A stretch of 64,000 nucleotides of DNA, from NCBI RefSeq assembly GCF_001642475.1, contig NW_019174004.1, positions 1 through 64,000 of the forward strand. Direction: 5' to 3'. The translations under genes and the position numbers were made by a program. This document shows positions 42,522 through 52,887 of the stretch, piece after piece; position 1 is the stretch's first letter; every line of letters begins with the position of its first letter. Origin of the DNA: Fonsecaea monophora. Taxonomy: Eukaryota; Ascomycota; Eurotiomycetes; Chaetothyriales; Herpotrichiellaceae. Under the pieces are notes generated by a model, which saw nothing but the letters and a program-made list of their open reading frames with translations, was not told the DNA's origin and made no database searches.

Positions 42522-45500
42522 ATGCCTCGCTTCGTTCCTCGCCAGCGGAAGCACAAAGTGCTCGCCCGCCAAAAGGCGCAAGCTGGACCGTCTGCGACCG
42601 ACCCCGCCGCACCACAATCCAACCAAGAAATTATCGTCCCGCAGAGCAAGGCAGAGAGGGAGGCGAAAAGGCAAAAATTGAGGGAAGAACTGAGATCCCA
42701 GCAGACGCGTATCTCGAGCAAGAAACAGAAGAGATTGGACAAGTACATCGACAACAAGCTGAGGAAGGATGAGACTCTAGACCTGTTGCGGAAGTTGGAG
42801 CAAGAGAAGGAAAAGTACGAGGCTGTGGTTGCAAAGAGCTCTGGGAATCTGGGCAAGCGTACGTTTGGCGAGTTTCAGAGTGATTCAGGGCCAGGTCCAA
42901 AGCGTCAAAAGCAGAAGATCTTGGAGGTGCCGGAGGAGTCTGACGTCGACAGCGAGGACTCCTTCGAGGCCGAGCACAGGGAAGCCTTTGTTGAGACGAA
43001 GAACGCAGAGGAGCCGGTGGTGCCACCTGGAAGACCTCATCTACAGGGAAGTGGCCTTGCGCAGCCGTTGGCGCTGGATGAGAATGGATTGCCTATCATA
43101 CAGTCTCGCAAAAGCAAGAAACGGACCAGACCCCGCGATGACGAGGTTCCCGTGGAGTTACCCTGGGAAGGCTTCGACTCGGAGCCGAGTATAAATGAGC
43201 AAGATTCGGACGAAGAGGATTCAGAGGAGGGAGAAGGCACAAGTTCTGAAATTTCGGACTCATCGAGTAACCCACAGGATACTTCAGAAGAAGAAGATAC
43301 AGACATGTCTGATGCCGAAGAAGAGGAAGATGGTAACAAAATAAAACCAAGGAATTCGGCCTTCAAAGCATGGGCGACCCAGCAATTAAACCAATCCATC
43401 GGATACACGCCATCCTATACGACGGGCGAAGGACAACTATTGCCCGTGCCCAAACCCGCCACAAAATCAGATACTCAGCCTCCAAAACCACCCACAGCAG
43501 CTCCGGAGCGGAATCCTGTACCTAATCGAAAAGCTCACGCTGTGCATGTCAATCGACCTCAGGATATACAAGAATCCCGGTCCCAACTGCCCATTCTCCA
43601 ACGAGAACAGGAAATCATGGAAGCCATCCATAATAACCCAGTTGTGATCATCAAGGGCGACACCGGGAGCGGGAAAACTACACAGACTCCACAATTTCTT
43701 TTCGAGGCCGGCTACGGGGCGCCCGAAGGACCAACACCGGGCATGATTGGAATCACCCAACCCCGTCGTGTTGCTGCTGTCAGTATGGCAAAGCGGGTCA
43801 GTACTGAGCTAGGGGAACATGGCCACAAGGTGGCATATCAGATCAGGTTTGACAGTACGGTGTCGACAAACACGGCTGTCAAATTTATGACAGACGGGAT
43901 CTTACTGCGTGAACTCTCCAAGGATCTGCTGTTGAGGAAATATTCCGTGATAATTGTCGACGAGGCTCATGAGAGGAGCGTCAACACGGACATCCTGATC
44001 GGAATGCTGAGCAAAATCGTCCCGGCGCGGATGCAGAAGAGTCAATTCAATCCGAACCCGACGCCCCTCAAATTGATCATCATGTCTGCTACGCTCAATA
44101 TCGGCGATTTTCTTCACGAGAAGCTCTTCTCAGCGGCGTTACGGCCTCCCATAGTTGAAGCCGAAGGACGCCAACACCGTGTAACAACGCACTTTGCCTT
44201 GAGATCACGAGCAGATTACGTGGAAGAGGTGATCGAAAAGGTCAGACGAGCTCACCGGAAACTTCCCAGAGGCGGTATTCTTGTTTTCTTGACTGGCCAG
44301 AACGAAATCAAGCAAGTCGGCAACCGATTGAATGCACTCCTGGCTCAAAGAAATAACAGCAGGACCACGACAAACACACCTCGGGTGGAAATTGCTGCGA
44401 CTGAAGCGCCACTCGAAGTTGAGGATTTCGAGTTCGGCCCTGTGAAAGTGCAAGAAGCAGAGGACGATTTCGAGATGGAAATTTTGACGCACTCAGAAGA
44501 TGAAGCGGAAGAGAAGGAATTCGAGATTTCAGATGATGAGGACGATGCTGGAGACGAGACAACCCTTTCTCAAGCTCGTGGGCATTCGAGTTCAAAGGAT
44601 CCATACACCTCCGTTCACATTCTCCCTCTCTACTCCCAACTACCCACCGCCGAACAGCTAAAGGTGTTTGAGCCACCTCCTTCTGGGGCGCGGCTGATCG
44701 TTCTTGCAACCAACGTCGCAGAAACAAGTTTGACCATTCCTGGTATACGCTATGTCTTCGATACTGGTCGCAGCAAGGAACGTAAATACAATCTCGACAC
44801 GGGAGTCCAGAGCTTCGAGATCGACTATATCAGCAAAGCCAGCGCTCAGCAGCGTGCGGGTCGTGCAGGCCGCACAGGGCCAGGTCACTGTTGGCGGCTG
44901 TACTCATCAGCAGTGTATGAGCAATTCTTTCCCGATCATACAGAGCCCGAGATCTTGAGGGCCCCCGCGGAGAGCGTGGTACTGCAGTTGAAGGGGTTCG
45001 CCTATCCACGACCGATCGCTGAATTTCCGTTCCCGACACCACCAGCCGCGCAGACACTGGACAAGGCAGAGCAGCTGTTGAAGAACCTTGGTGCATTGAC
45101 TGTGAGCGGGTCGATCACAGACCTGGGCAAACGATTGTCGATGTATCCACTCTCTCCTCGCCTCGGTAAGATTCTGGCAGCCTGTGTCTGTGAGACAGAC
45201 TTGGTTTGGCATATTCTTGCACTCGTTTCTGCCATAGCGGTGCCGGAAATCTTTATCACAGAAGGTCAACTCAACCTTACCGATGACAAGAACGCAGCAA
45301 CAGCCTCCTCAGCGCACGGTCAGAACAGTGGTGATGATGACGACGAGCAGGAAGTGTACACATTCGAGAAACAGCAGGAAGACGACCGTCTTGAGAAGCT
45401 CCGACAAGAGTATGGTCGTGCCCGCGCGACGCTGAGCAAGAACGACAAAGCCTCGGACGCGATGAAACTCCTTACTGCAGTCTCAGTCTATCTCGACAGC

Positions 45501-46292
45501 TCTCCATCTGGTCGGGAGACCCTGTGCAAGTCACTCTTCCTCCGTTCCAAAGCCATGGCCGAGGTCGCTCAACTGCGTGATCAGCTGGAACATCTGGTAC
45601 TCATGAACCACCGCAGCTCTATCACCAGAGCCACCATCTCGCAGTCCCGAAAGACCAAGATCTCCTCGAGCAAAGTGGCGACGCGTATCAACACGATCGT
45701 GGCGTCTGGGTATATTGACCAGATCGCCATCCGCTACGACAAGGCGCCGCAACCACCATCTGACTGTCCAGCGAAAACCCCGCGCCGGACGATCGACGTG
45801 CCCTATCTTCCCCTGGTCCCCCTGCACGACCACCCGTCCGCTCCGCTGCACGAGAAAGCGGTGTTTATCCACCCATCGTCGGTCCTCGCGCGGGCCAATG
45901 TCAAAGACCTGCCCGAGTACATCTGCTACAGCCACCTGCAACGTGCGCAGGCCCACACAATCACACCGTCGTCCTTGCAGCACCGCGGCGCTGACAGGAA
46001 AATCCCCAAGACGCGAATGTTCCCGCTCGCGCCCCTCACGTCGGCGCAGCTGGCGTTTATTGCCAGGGACACGGCTCTCATCAACTACGGCAAACCTGTG
46101 CCCCGGACCAAGATCGATGAGTTGCCGGGTTCGCCGCGTAGGAGGGAGTGCTGGGTCACGGTGGACGTGCGCGCCAGTGCCGTCATGTCGGGTGTCGGGG
46201 GTGTTCTGGCCTGGCCTCTCCCGCCGGTCAAGGTGAGGCAGGTCATGGACGTGAAGAGCAAGACGGGCTGGAGGGTCGAGCAGGTGTTGTAG
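42522..46292 (+). CDS. ecm16: DEAH-box RNA helicase Dhr1/Ecm16 (DHX37)
   Basis: A single exon codes for 1,256 residues. The helicase releases U3 snoRNA from pre-18S rRNA in the nucleolus. The N-terminus is basic (MPRFVPRQRKHKVLARQKAQ), followed by an acidic stretch at about 220-275 rich in Glu, Asp and Ser. Motif I GDTGSGKT lies near 378, motif II DEAH at 480-483, motif III SATLN follows, and motif VI reads QRAGRAGRTGPG. The family-typical acidic insertion within the second RecA domain (FEMEILTHSEDEAEEKE) is present. The start at 42522 is the natural N-terminus although the frame is open from 42387. The C-terminal helicase-associated and OB-fold regions are complete. Confidence 0.93.
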   Translation: MPRFVPRQRKHKVLARQKAQAGPSATDPAAPQSNQEIIVPQSKAEREAKRQKLREELRSQQTRISSKKQKRLDKYIDNKLRKDETLDLLRKLEQEKEKYEAVVAKSSGNLGKRTFGEFQSDSGPGPKRQKQKILEVPEESDVDSEDSFEAEHREAFVETKNAEEPVVPPGRPHLQGSGLAQPLALDENGLPIIQSRKSKKRTRPRDDEVPVELPWEGFDSEPSINEQDSDEEDSEEGEGTSSEISDSSSNPQDTSEEEDTDMSDAEEEEDGNKIKPRNSAFKAWATQQLNQSIGYTPSYTTGEGQLLPVPKPATKSDTQPPKPPTAAPERNPVPNRKAHAVHVNRPQDIQESRSQLPILQREQEIMEAIHNNPVVIIKGDTGSGKTTQTPQFLFEAGYGAPEGPTPGMIGITQPRRVAAVSMAKRVSTELGEHGHKVAYQIRFDSTVSTNTAVKFMTDGILLRELSKDLLLRKYSVIIVDEAHERSVNTDILIGMLSKIVPARMQKSQFNPNPTPLKLIIMSATLNIGDFLHEKLFSAALRPPIVEAEGRQHRVTTHFALRSRADYVEEVIEKVRRAHRKLPRGGILVFLTGQNEIKQVGNRLNALLAQRNNSRTTTNTPRVEIAATEAPLEVEDFEFGPVKVQEAEDDFEMEILTHSEDEAEEKEFEISDDEDDAGDETTLSQARGHSSSKDPYTSVHILPLYSQLPTAEQLKVFEPPPSGARLIVLATNVAETSLTIPGIRYVFDTGRSKERKYNLDTGVQSFEIDYISKASAQQRAGRAGRTGPGHCWRLYSSAVYEQFFPDHTEPEILRAPAESVVLQLKGFAYPRPIAEFPFPTPPAAQTLDKAEQLLKNLGALTVSGSITDLGKRLSMYPLSPRLGKILAACVCETDLVWHILALVSAIAVPEIFITEGQLNLTDDKNAATASSAHGQNSGDDDDEQEVYTFEKQQEDDRLEKLRQEYGRARATLSKNDKASDAMKLLTAVSVYLDSSPSGRETLCKSLFLRSKAMAEVAQLRDQLEHLVLMNHRSSITRATISQSRKTKISSSKVATRINTIVASGYIDQIAIRYDKAPQPPSDCPAKTPRRTIDVPYLPLVPLHDHPSAPLHEKAVFIHPSSVLARANVKDLPEYICYSHLQRAQAHTITPSSLQHRGADRKIPKTRMFPLAPLTSAQLAFIARDTALINYGKPVPRTKIDELPGSPRRRECWVTVDVRASAVMSGVGGVLAWPLPPVKVRQVMDVKSKTGWRVEQVL

Positions 46293-46340
46293 GTGCACAT
46301 GTGTTTTTTCGGCGATATATCGAGCATGTACTGTACATAG

Positions 46341-46380
46341 GTACAGGTACCTACGTACCTACCTACGTACCTACCTACAT
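46341..46380 (+). repeat. TACC/TACG tandem repeat
   Basis: Interspersed ctac/ctacgtac units. Several sub-stretches are self-complementary (GTAC cores), so the repeat could form hairpins just past the helicase stop codon. Confidence 0.7.
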
Positions 46381-46813
46381 ATTAAATATGTACATGTACA
46401 TGTACACACACTCAACTGCACCTGGTAACCACTCTGTCACCTATCTGTCCTCTTTTCTTACCTGGCAGCCTGTACCTATACACCTATAGAGGGTGTAGAG
46501 ATTTCGGTGTTTTCACGCGTCATCACTGATATAATGATACGATACGATATAGAGCGAGAAGCAAATGATAGCCTGTCATCTGGGCTCGTTCTCGCCCGCT
46601 TGCATGCTCGCCCGCTTCTGACTGGAATCATTCGATATGATTTGAGTTGATATGATGTGTATGATGGATTGAATCTCACTATGTAACGAGTGACCCTGAC
46701 TGACCTGTCTAGTCTGGCTGGCCTTGTTGGCTGTTGCTTGCTGTTGGTAGCTCCGTATGTTCTGGTGTCACTGTGTTTTGTGCCTCTGTATGTACCTGTG
46801 GACCTATGTACCC

Positions 46814-46836
46814 GTGTGTGTGTGTGTGTGTGTGTG
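46814..46836 (+). repeat. (GT)n microsatellite
   Basis: An uninterrupted GT run of about 23 bp. Confidence 0.85.
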
Positions 46837-46962
46837 CACATACATAAATATCTAGCTAAGTACTTGTATGTACTTGCATGTACTGTAGGCACTGGATCGT
46901 GTGATTGTGTGATTGAAAATAGAATGTCTGAATCTCTCTTCCAAGAAAAAGAAATGGCCACG

Positions 46963-46981
46963 ACACACACACACACACACA
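46963..46981 (+). repeat. (AC)n microsatellite
   Basis: An uninterrupted AC run of 19 bp. It is complementary to the GT run 130 bp upstream, so the two could pair as a long-range inverted repeat. Confidence 0.8.
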
Positions 46982-47295
46982 TCCCCTTTTTGATAGTGAG
47001 CCCCGATTGCCATGATCTGTACAGTGTTGTTGTTGTTGTTTTTTGGGGATGCAGATGTCCAGCCGACTATGACAGGTTGTTTTTGGGTAGATTCAAGACT
47101 TTTTTTGTACATGAGTCTTTGATGTCACGCAGATCCCGTTGTGCGCACGCAGTTTTCTTCACATAATCTCCGACGACACCAGATGATCTCCTTTGCCTCG
47201 ACCTCTTCCTTTTCTCGTCTCTCTTCGCATGTCTGCGTGTTGGATTCAACAATGCGATGGTATCGTGATAAGAATCAGCCACAAGCGGATCAGAG

Positions 47296-48765
47296 TCAGC
47301 CTCGTGTGCTGTTGGTCCGCCTGCGGTTGCGCTTCTCACGCTCCTCCGCCGGCACCATCTCTTCCAACCACTTCACGGCTTTCTCAACTCTGACTTTGGC
47401 AGCCTCCATTTCCTCCTGCAACTGCTCCTTGTTGTATCCCTTTTCTTCCTTGATCCACCATGGCGCAGTGTTGATTGTGGTGCGCAAGAGGAGCACGGCT
47501 TGTTGAAACTCGGAGGTTCCAAACTCGAAACACTTGTCGGTGGCGTTCCCGATTGATGAGGATGGCGGTATATTCAGTGCCAAGTTCTCTGGCAAGGCGT
47601 CGCTGTGCTTCAACTCGGACAAGAAAACGGCGTACTTTCTGAGCGGCCACTCCTCCTGGTCATTTTGAAGGGTCCCGGCAAATTCTTCTTCCTTTGGGAA
47701 AAAGCCCGCAAATTCGAAATCGATGATGGCCGAGACCTTGACACCGCCCGAGCCGTCGGGCGAGACAAGGACATTGCGGGTGGAAAGATCATCGTGGGTG
47801 AAAATCATGGGTTCAATCCCATAGCGAAACAATGGGAGCTTGGGGAGTGTTTGGTCAGCCATGCGCTTCACCAGCTCGTGGACTTCGTCCGAGGTGTGAT
47901 CATAGAGCTTCCCATCCTTGAGCCGCTTCAGAGAATTCTTGAGCACAAAAGCGTGGTACTTCTCCGATGTGGTCAAGGGAGATGGTGGAGAGTTGTTGGT
48001 GATCAACCCGTCGATGTGAACTTCGTAGCCGGGCAGAATAGCTTTGTCGTAAAGGACCGCTGCAGGCTGGGGGGTCGAGTTGCTCCCAACAATTCGTAGA
48101 TTGCCTATCGCCTTTGCTGGAGGCATGTCATTCCGCCAGGTAGCCACATATGCAGCGATTTGGCGCATGAGCTCATCTCCGGCATCCCCCAACAACTCGT
48201 CTGGATGGAGCGGCCGCCCAGGTTCGCGTGTCATCAGAATCCAGCCTTGTCCCTCGGTATCCTTGCGAACATCCTCGATTGGGGTGCCGTCCTCAGCTTT
48301 GAGTGCCAACACTGGAATGTTTTTGGGTTCTGTGTCTCTGAAGCCACGGGGGTATTGAGGTGTTCGGACCTTCTTGCCATCATCCGACCAAGCAAGCAAC
48401 TTCGGAGCTGGCATGGATGAACAATGTTTTTCCAAAAGAAGAAGGCTGGCTACTTCATTCTGCACTTTATTTCGTCCAAAAGGGTGGCCTGCTATCTTGA
48501 GCACCAAAAACGAGGACTGAATCTGAGTGGTCGTTTTCGTCACATCAACTTCATTTCCCTTCCACTCCGGTCGGGAGGTGCGAACCGGCTCAGTGAGATT
48601 GACAAAGTAGATTCGATTATTGAACGACTTTCCTGATGGGAGGTGCTCGATGATCATCTGCTCGCGCTTGACAACAGGAAGGCATCTTTCCACCACAGTC
48701 TTGATTTTTTCGTCGGAGAAGTAGACGTCGTAGTTTGGGTTCGAGCGAGGTGTGGCTCGGTCCAT
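47296..48765 (-). CDS. APH-fold phosphotransferase family protein
   Basis: A single exon codes for 489 residues with the aminoglycoside phosphotransferase/choline-kinase-like fold common in fungi. The catalytic loop reads THDDLSTRNVLV (His324, Asp325/326) and the magnesium-binding segment IIDFEFAGF follows about 27 residues later. An N-terminal lysine in FLVLKIAG could be the ATP-binding lysine, followed by NEVASLLLLEKH (Glu of helix C). The C-terminal 60 residues are Lys/Glu-rich and helical. Fungal genomes hold many such genes with unknown small-molecule substrates; resistance to aminoglycosides is not implied. Confidence 0.85.
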   Translation of the reverse strand: MDRATPRSNPNYDVYFSDEKIKTVVERCLPVVKREQMIIEHLPSGKSFNNRIYFVNLTEPVRTSRPEWKGNEVDVTKTTTQIQSSFLVLKIAGHPFGRNKVQNEVASLLLLEKHCSSMPAPKLLAWSDDGKKVRTPQYPRGFRDTEPKNIPVLALKAEDGTPIEDVRKDTEGQGWILMTREPGRPLHPDELLGDAGDELMRQIAAYVATWRNDMPPAKAIGNLRIVGSNSTPQPAAVLYDKAILPGYEVHIDGLITNNSPPSPLTTSEKYHAFVLKNSLKRLKDGKLYDHTSDEVHELVKRMADQTLPKLPLFRYGIEPMIFTHDDLSTRNVLVSPDGSGGVKVSAIIDFEFAGFFPKEEEFAGTLQNDQEEWPLRKYAVFLSELKHSDALPENLALNIPPSSSIGNATDKCFEFGTSEFQQAVLLLRTTINTAPWWIKEEKGYNKEQLQEEMEAAKVRVEKAVKWLEEMVPAEEREKRNRRRTNSTRG

Positions 48766-51161
48766 GTTTCTGACGAGACCAAGAGGATTTTCTCGCCGCC
48801 GCAGACTCTGGTGGTCTATGATATAAAGCCGTAGACTGATTAATGGGTGAGGACGATGGATGTTATTTCTGTAGAGGGTCGATCAGCTGGACGAGAGTGT
48901 AATGAGAGTGTAACAATTAGGATGCAGGAGTAAGGGCAGGATGTGGACGGTAAGGGGTTTATAGCCGGACGAAGGCACGCAATTTTGATTGCATCTTCTA
49001 TTGATGGTGACAGCAAGAAAAGGAAAAATTCACTGTTTGTAGTCGCGATGACGACCATAGGAGTGATATTTTGCTGCCAGACCCAGGCTTGACCAGCACA
49101 GGGAGGGTCCCGTCACTTATGGATAGTTGAAGAGATGCGGTGCGGCTTGATTGTCCCTGTGTCAGGGGTGCGACTCAAGTGAAAGAACCATATTTCGCTG
49201 CTGCTGTGGATGGTGAGGATGACTGTGCTGGGTCATTCTGTATAGGAATTTTCCTGCGAGCGGCGCAGTTTGATCATCCTTCGCTTTGTGCCAGTTTCCC
49301 TCCAACCTTGATGCAAATACGCTCACGTCCTCGTTTGCATCACACCCACTCCACCTTCACTTGCCTTCAATCCTCCATCTGATGAGCTTTCACACTGCAA
49401 TAGCATTTGGGAGAATGAATCCACCGATCCTGAAAGCTGCATGCCCGATCAAACCACCGACCTCGCAATGCCGGCTTGACTAACTTTTTACCACCCTCCG
49501 AATCGATTTCCACAAAACAAGAGGGGAACTTGTTGATACGTACTATTTGCACTTCGGATTCACCTTGATGATATGTCCAGCCAGGGGAGCTCATACACAA
49601 CTGTCTGCGAGACGACAGCATCCGTGCGACCTACCTGTCCGATGTGCTGAGGTTCACGAACGATTCCCCAGACAGGTTTGCTGATGGCGACGACAAGATC
49701 GATAGGGGTTCTAGCTGGTCATGAAACTGGAACCTCTTACCTGAGTCTTGTCAACCCAGTCGACAGCTGTCTCTTCTACTGCTAAAAACGTCGCGCCGTG
49801 CATATCACACTGTCACACATCCAATTTCGAGGCGCTGCAAGCCAATGCCGTTAGGCCAGGGACCAAGATATCCGATGCACATTAGCTCCACCTTAATCAG
49901 GGATCGCAAGCGAGGATGGCCCAGGCACAACCGTTTGCCTAATCTCTTTCCGGCAAGCCAAGTTGCGGGAAGAAGGTGAGAAAGGGTTTCAACTCTGGGG
50001 GGCTCTCATCAATTGTTACCATTCCGAGTACTCGGTACAAGGAAGTCCGGGTCGTCCCTTCTACGAGGTACAACTTTCCTGGCGACCTCATGCCACTCGA
50101 TTCTCTGTCGCACAAATCCTCAGGCCCTGGCGCTTTACGTGCATTTCCACATCAAATGATTAACTTTCCCCCCCTCGGCCTTTATGGCCTTGGCCAACGT
50201 CTACGGCTTTGCTTCAGGGGAATATGTCGGTCTGAAGCGTGACACCATGCCCACCATGTGGCTGAATTTGCCCCTTTTTTCTCATCCACCATGGACGCCG
50301 TTATTGCGCCCTGGATAGCTTTCGAATTCAAATGTCCACAACCGGACCAAGCGACAAAAGTTGCTTTACCGGCCTCTACAACGGCCTGCTCTTGAAATGA
50401 CGGTGGTCACCGTCATCGAAGGCGCTTTTTCGATTTTGACTTGGCCGGGGAATGGGTCGTACCAACTTATGGCACTATATCTGAAAAATCTGCCATGCCA
50501 TTCCGTTTCCAGCAACCTCACATCTTACGCGACAAGTTCATTTGACAGGCCCATCGCTTGTCAGGCTAAAGACCCACCTAGTTGACCCTTTCAAACGCGC
50601 CGGCTCAAACTACCCGGCCACGATCGGTCAACCATGACATGGGCCAGTCTACCCAGCCTCGAGATGATTCCACATCAATGATCTATGAGTAAACAATATC
50701 TGGAGCATTGGAAAGAAGGGAAACATACGCGCTTTGGCAGGTTTGACTGTTCGCTGTGCAATCAGCATCTCGCTCATGCCGTGGCAGCCATGAAGATGGA
50801 TCTGCCTCTGATTGCCCGAGTGCTTCGAACTCATTCCTTTGCTATCAAGAAAACGTGGCAGGCCCTTGTGTGTACCAAGCTTTGCATAAGGTCAGGCGTG
50901 CCGAACGCAATTTCACGAGCAGTTTGGCTGACTTGAGCCGCTTCGCCGATCGAATAGTGTACAGGGGAGTCCACGCATGGACATTCCCGTACCTTGACCC
51001 TCTTTCGCTTCTTCTCTCTCACCATTCTTTTCATTCTCGGATTTTGTGAACCGGTCCTGAGAAGAACGAGGACTCTCTGCACGGTACAGAGTGCCTCGTC
51101 GGCCAACTGACATACAGGACCTGCGAGAGACTTAGTCATTTCCTCCCACTCTTTGAGCACG
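48766..51161. other. 2.4-kb gene-poor stretch
   Basis: No frame here is longer than about 130 codons or resembles a family I know, and I could not join exons into a convincing protein. It contains a 12-bp perfect palindrome CCGAGTACTCGG (50024-50035) and a pyrimidine-rich tract near 50997-51045 that may precede transcription of the next gene. A non-coding RNA or a weakly conserved secreted protein could be hidden. Confidence 0.45.
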
Positions 51162-52887
51162 ATGTCGCTCTGCCAGAATGGATCCCCTCCGATGTTCCTG
51201 CCATGGTCCAACGTCACCGTCACCACCGATCAGAAAGCCATCACCAGAGGGATCCAGATCTCCATGGGGACTCCGCCTCAGATAGTTTCGCTGAGACCAA
51301 GCAACGCCGACGATAACTTATACGTTGTGAACAAAGCACAGTGTGCCCCTCAGTACAACGACTCCTGTATTGGCCAATTCGGTGGTGTCTTCGACTACGG
51401 CGCTTCGAAAACTTTTCTCCAGGTCGCGGAAGGTCAGTGGAACGGCACCGATCAAGGAAACCCCAGTCAATTATCCTTTGTCTACTTCAACGACGTCTTG
51501 ACCTTTGGAAATGCTACCATCTACGGGTTTCCTTCCAGCTACGACCAACCTGGCTATGGCGGTCAAGGTGTCATGCCTCTTGGATCCGGCTCGGACTTTT
51601 TGCGCATTGCTGTGGAGAGCGGCGCTGTACCATCGACCGTCTATGGCCTTTGGACCGGCTCTCGCTCTATCGACCACCCTGTGGATGGTTCTCTGGTCGT
51701 TGGCGGGTACGATACCACCCGGATCAACGGCAGCCTGACGACGTTCAACTCTCTGGAGCAGTGCGAAATGTGTGTCGTTATCACGAGCCTTGCGTATGAA
51801 GACGAATCGGGGTCGACGAATCTTTTCTCCAACGCGTCTGAATCCCTCCAGGTCAACCTTCAACCTTCGGAACGTGCGCTGAATGTGCCGCAGAACGTCT
51901 GGGAGAACTTCATGAAAGCGACAAACGCCGTCTACAATGACTCGTATTTGACGTACCCATCCACTGCTGTGCCGACCGGCAATCTGGTTGTCACTCTGCA
52001 GAACGGATACAAGACAACAATCCCTTCAGAAGAGCTCTTCTATTATCCTCGCGGGTACGATGACGAGGGCAAATACACCGTGATCGACAACACTTACCAA
52101 ATAGCCACCATGTTCAACTACACCAACGACGGTTACGTTCTAGACTGGGGTATCCCCTACATGACCATGAACTATATAATCGCCGACTACAAGCGGTCTC
52201 AATTCAAAATGGCACCAGCCATCCGAACAGACTTTGAAAGCCAAGGTGGTGGCTACGTGCTCCAGGCATCCTGTGATCCAGTGACGGCTACGGCGACATC
52301 CACCACCTCTGTCAGTACAGGCACTTCCACGGCGACTACCTCGGCATCGGCGTCCCATAGCGGCGGTGGCAACAAGAACATTGGCCCTATAGTCGGCGGT
52401 GTCGTCGGTGGGGTTCTTGGTCTGATTCTTATTGTTGGCGGGCTCGCACTACTCTTCTATCGCAGCCGGCGGCGCAAGAATAACGCAGGAGCTGCAGCTG
52501 AACACGGCCAGCCCACGTTGACTACGCCAATGATGGGCAACGCCAGCCCAGGCCCGAATGGAGGATCAACTGCAGATCGATACTCCCATTGGACAGCGAT
52601 GTCCCCGACAGAAGCACCCAGTGAACTGGGTGGAGCTGAGAAAATGAATGGAACGACCGCCAGTGTGAATCAATGGCTATCGAGCCAGGCCAGCGACGTA
52701 CGTCTTCACCGTCTCGAGATTTTTTGGTTCTTTGCTAACCCTTGAATAACAGACTCAAACTGTCGTGAGCTCCACCTCTCCCAACCCCAATGTTGGTGCG
52801 ACCCTCGGGTATAATATGGGCTCACCACAGACGGGGACGATGGAGCGACCTTTTGAGATGCCAGCCCAGACGTGGGATACTCGATGA
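51162..52887 (+). CDS. Membrane-anchored pepsin-fold (A1-like) protein lacking catalytic aspartates
   Basis: Two exons (51162-52697 and 52753-52887) give 556 residues. The first 380 residues follow the pepsin A1 layout: ITRGIQISMGTPPQIVSLRPS, VYGLWTGSRSIDHPVDGSLVVGGYDTTRI, and a C-terminal lobe. Where active enzymes have DTGS, this protein has RPSNADD; where the second DTG is expected it has LQPSERALNVPQ. Both catalytic aspartates therefore seem absent. A Ser/Thr/Ala-rich stalk leads to a membrane helix (GPIVGGVVGGVLGLILIVGGLALLFY) with a basic RSRRRKK stop, then a 120-residue cytosolic tail. Many N-glycosylation sites support surface location, yet no signal peptide follows the first usable ATG, so an upstream exon may be missing. 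A surface sensor or adhesin-like role is an inference. Confidence 0.75.

Larger units (their letters stand above)
46293..47295. other. Convergent intergenic region with microsatellites
   Basis: No gene is seen. It carries several simple repeats: TACC/TACG and TGTACA runs (46341-46406), (GT)n (46814-46836), (CA)n (46963-46981) and a TTG run near 47026-47041. Confidence 0.6.

Noticed and set aside
45531..46298. 255-codon minus-strand frame opposite the helicase C-terminus
   Set aside because: Antisense shadow; Arg/His/Asp-rich composition typical of reverse-read GC-rich coding DNA.
50831..51226. 131-codon minus-strand frame before the surface protein
   Set aside because: Overlaps the start of a supported gene, no recognisable domain, no splice partners.
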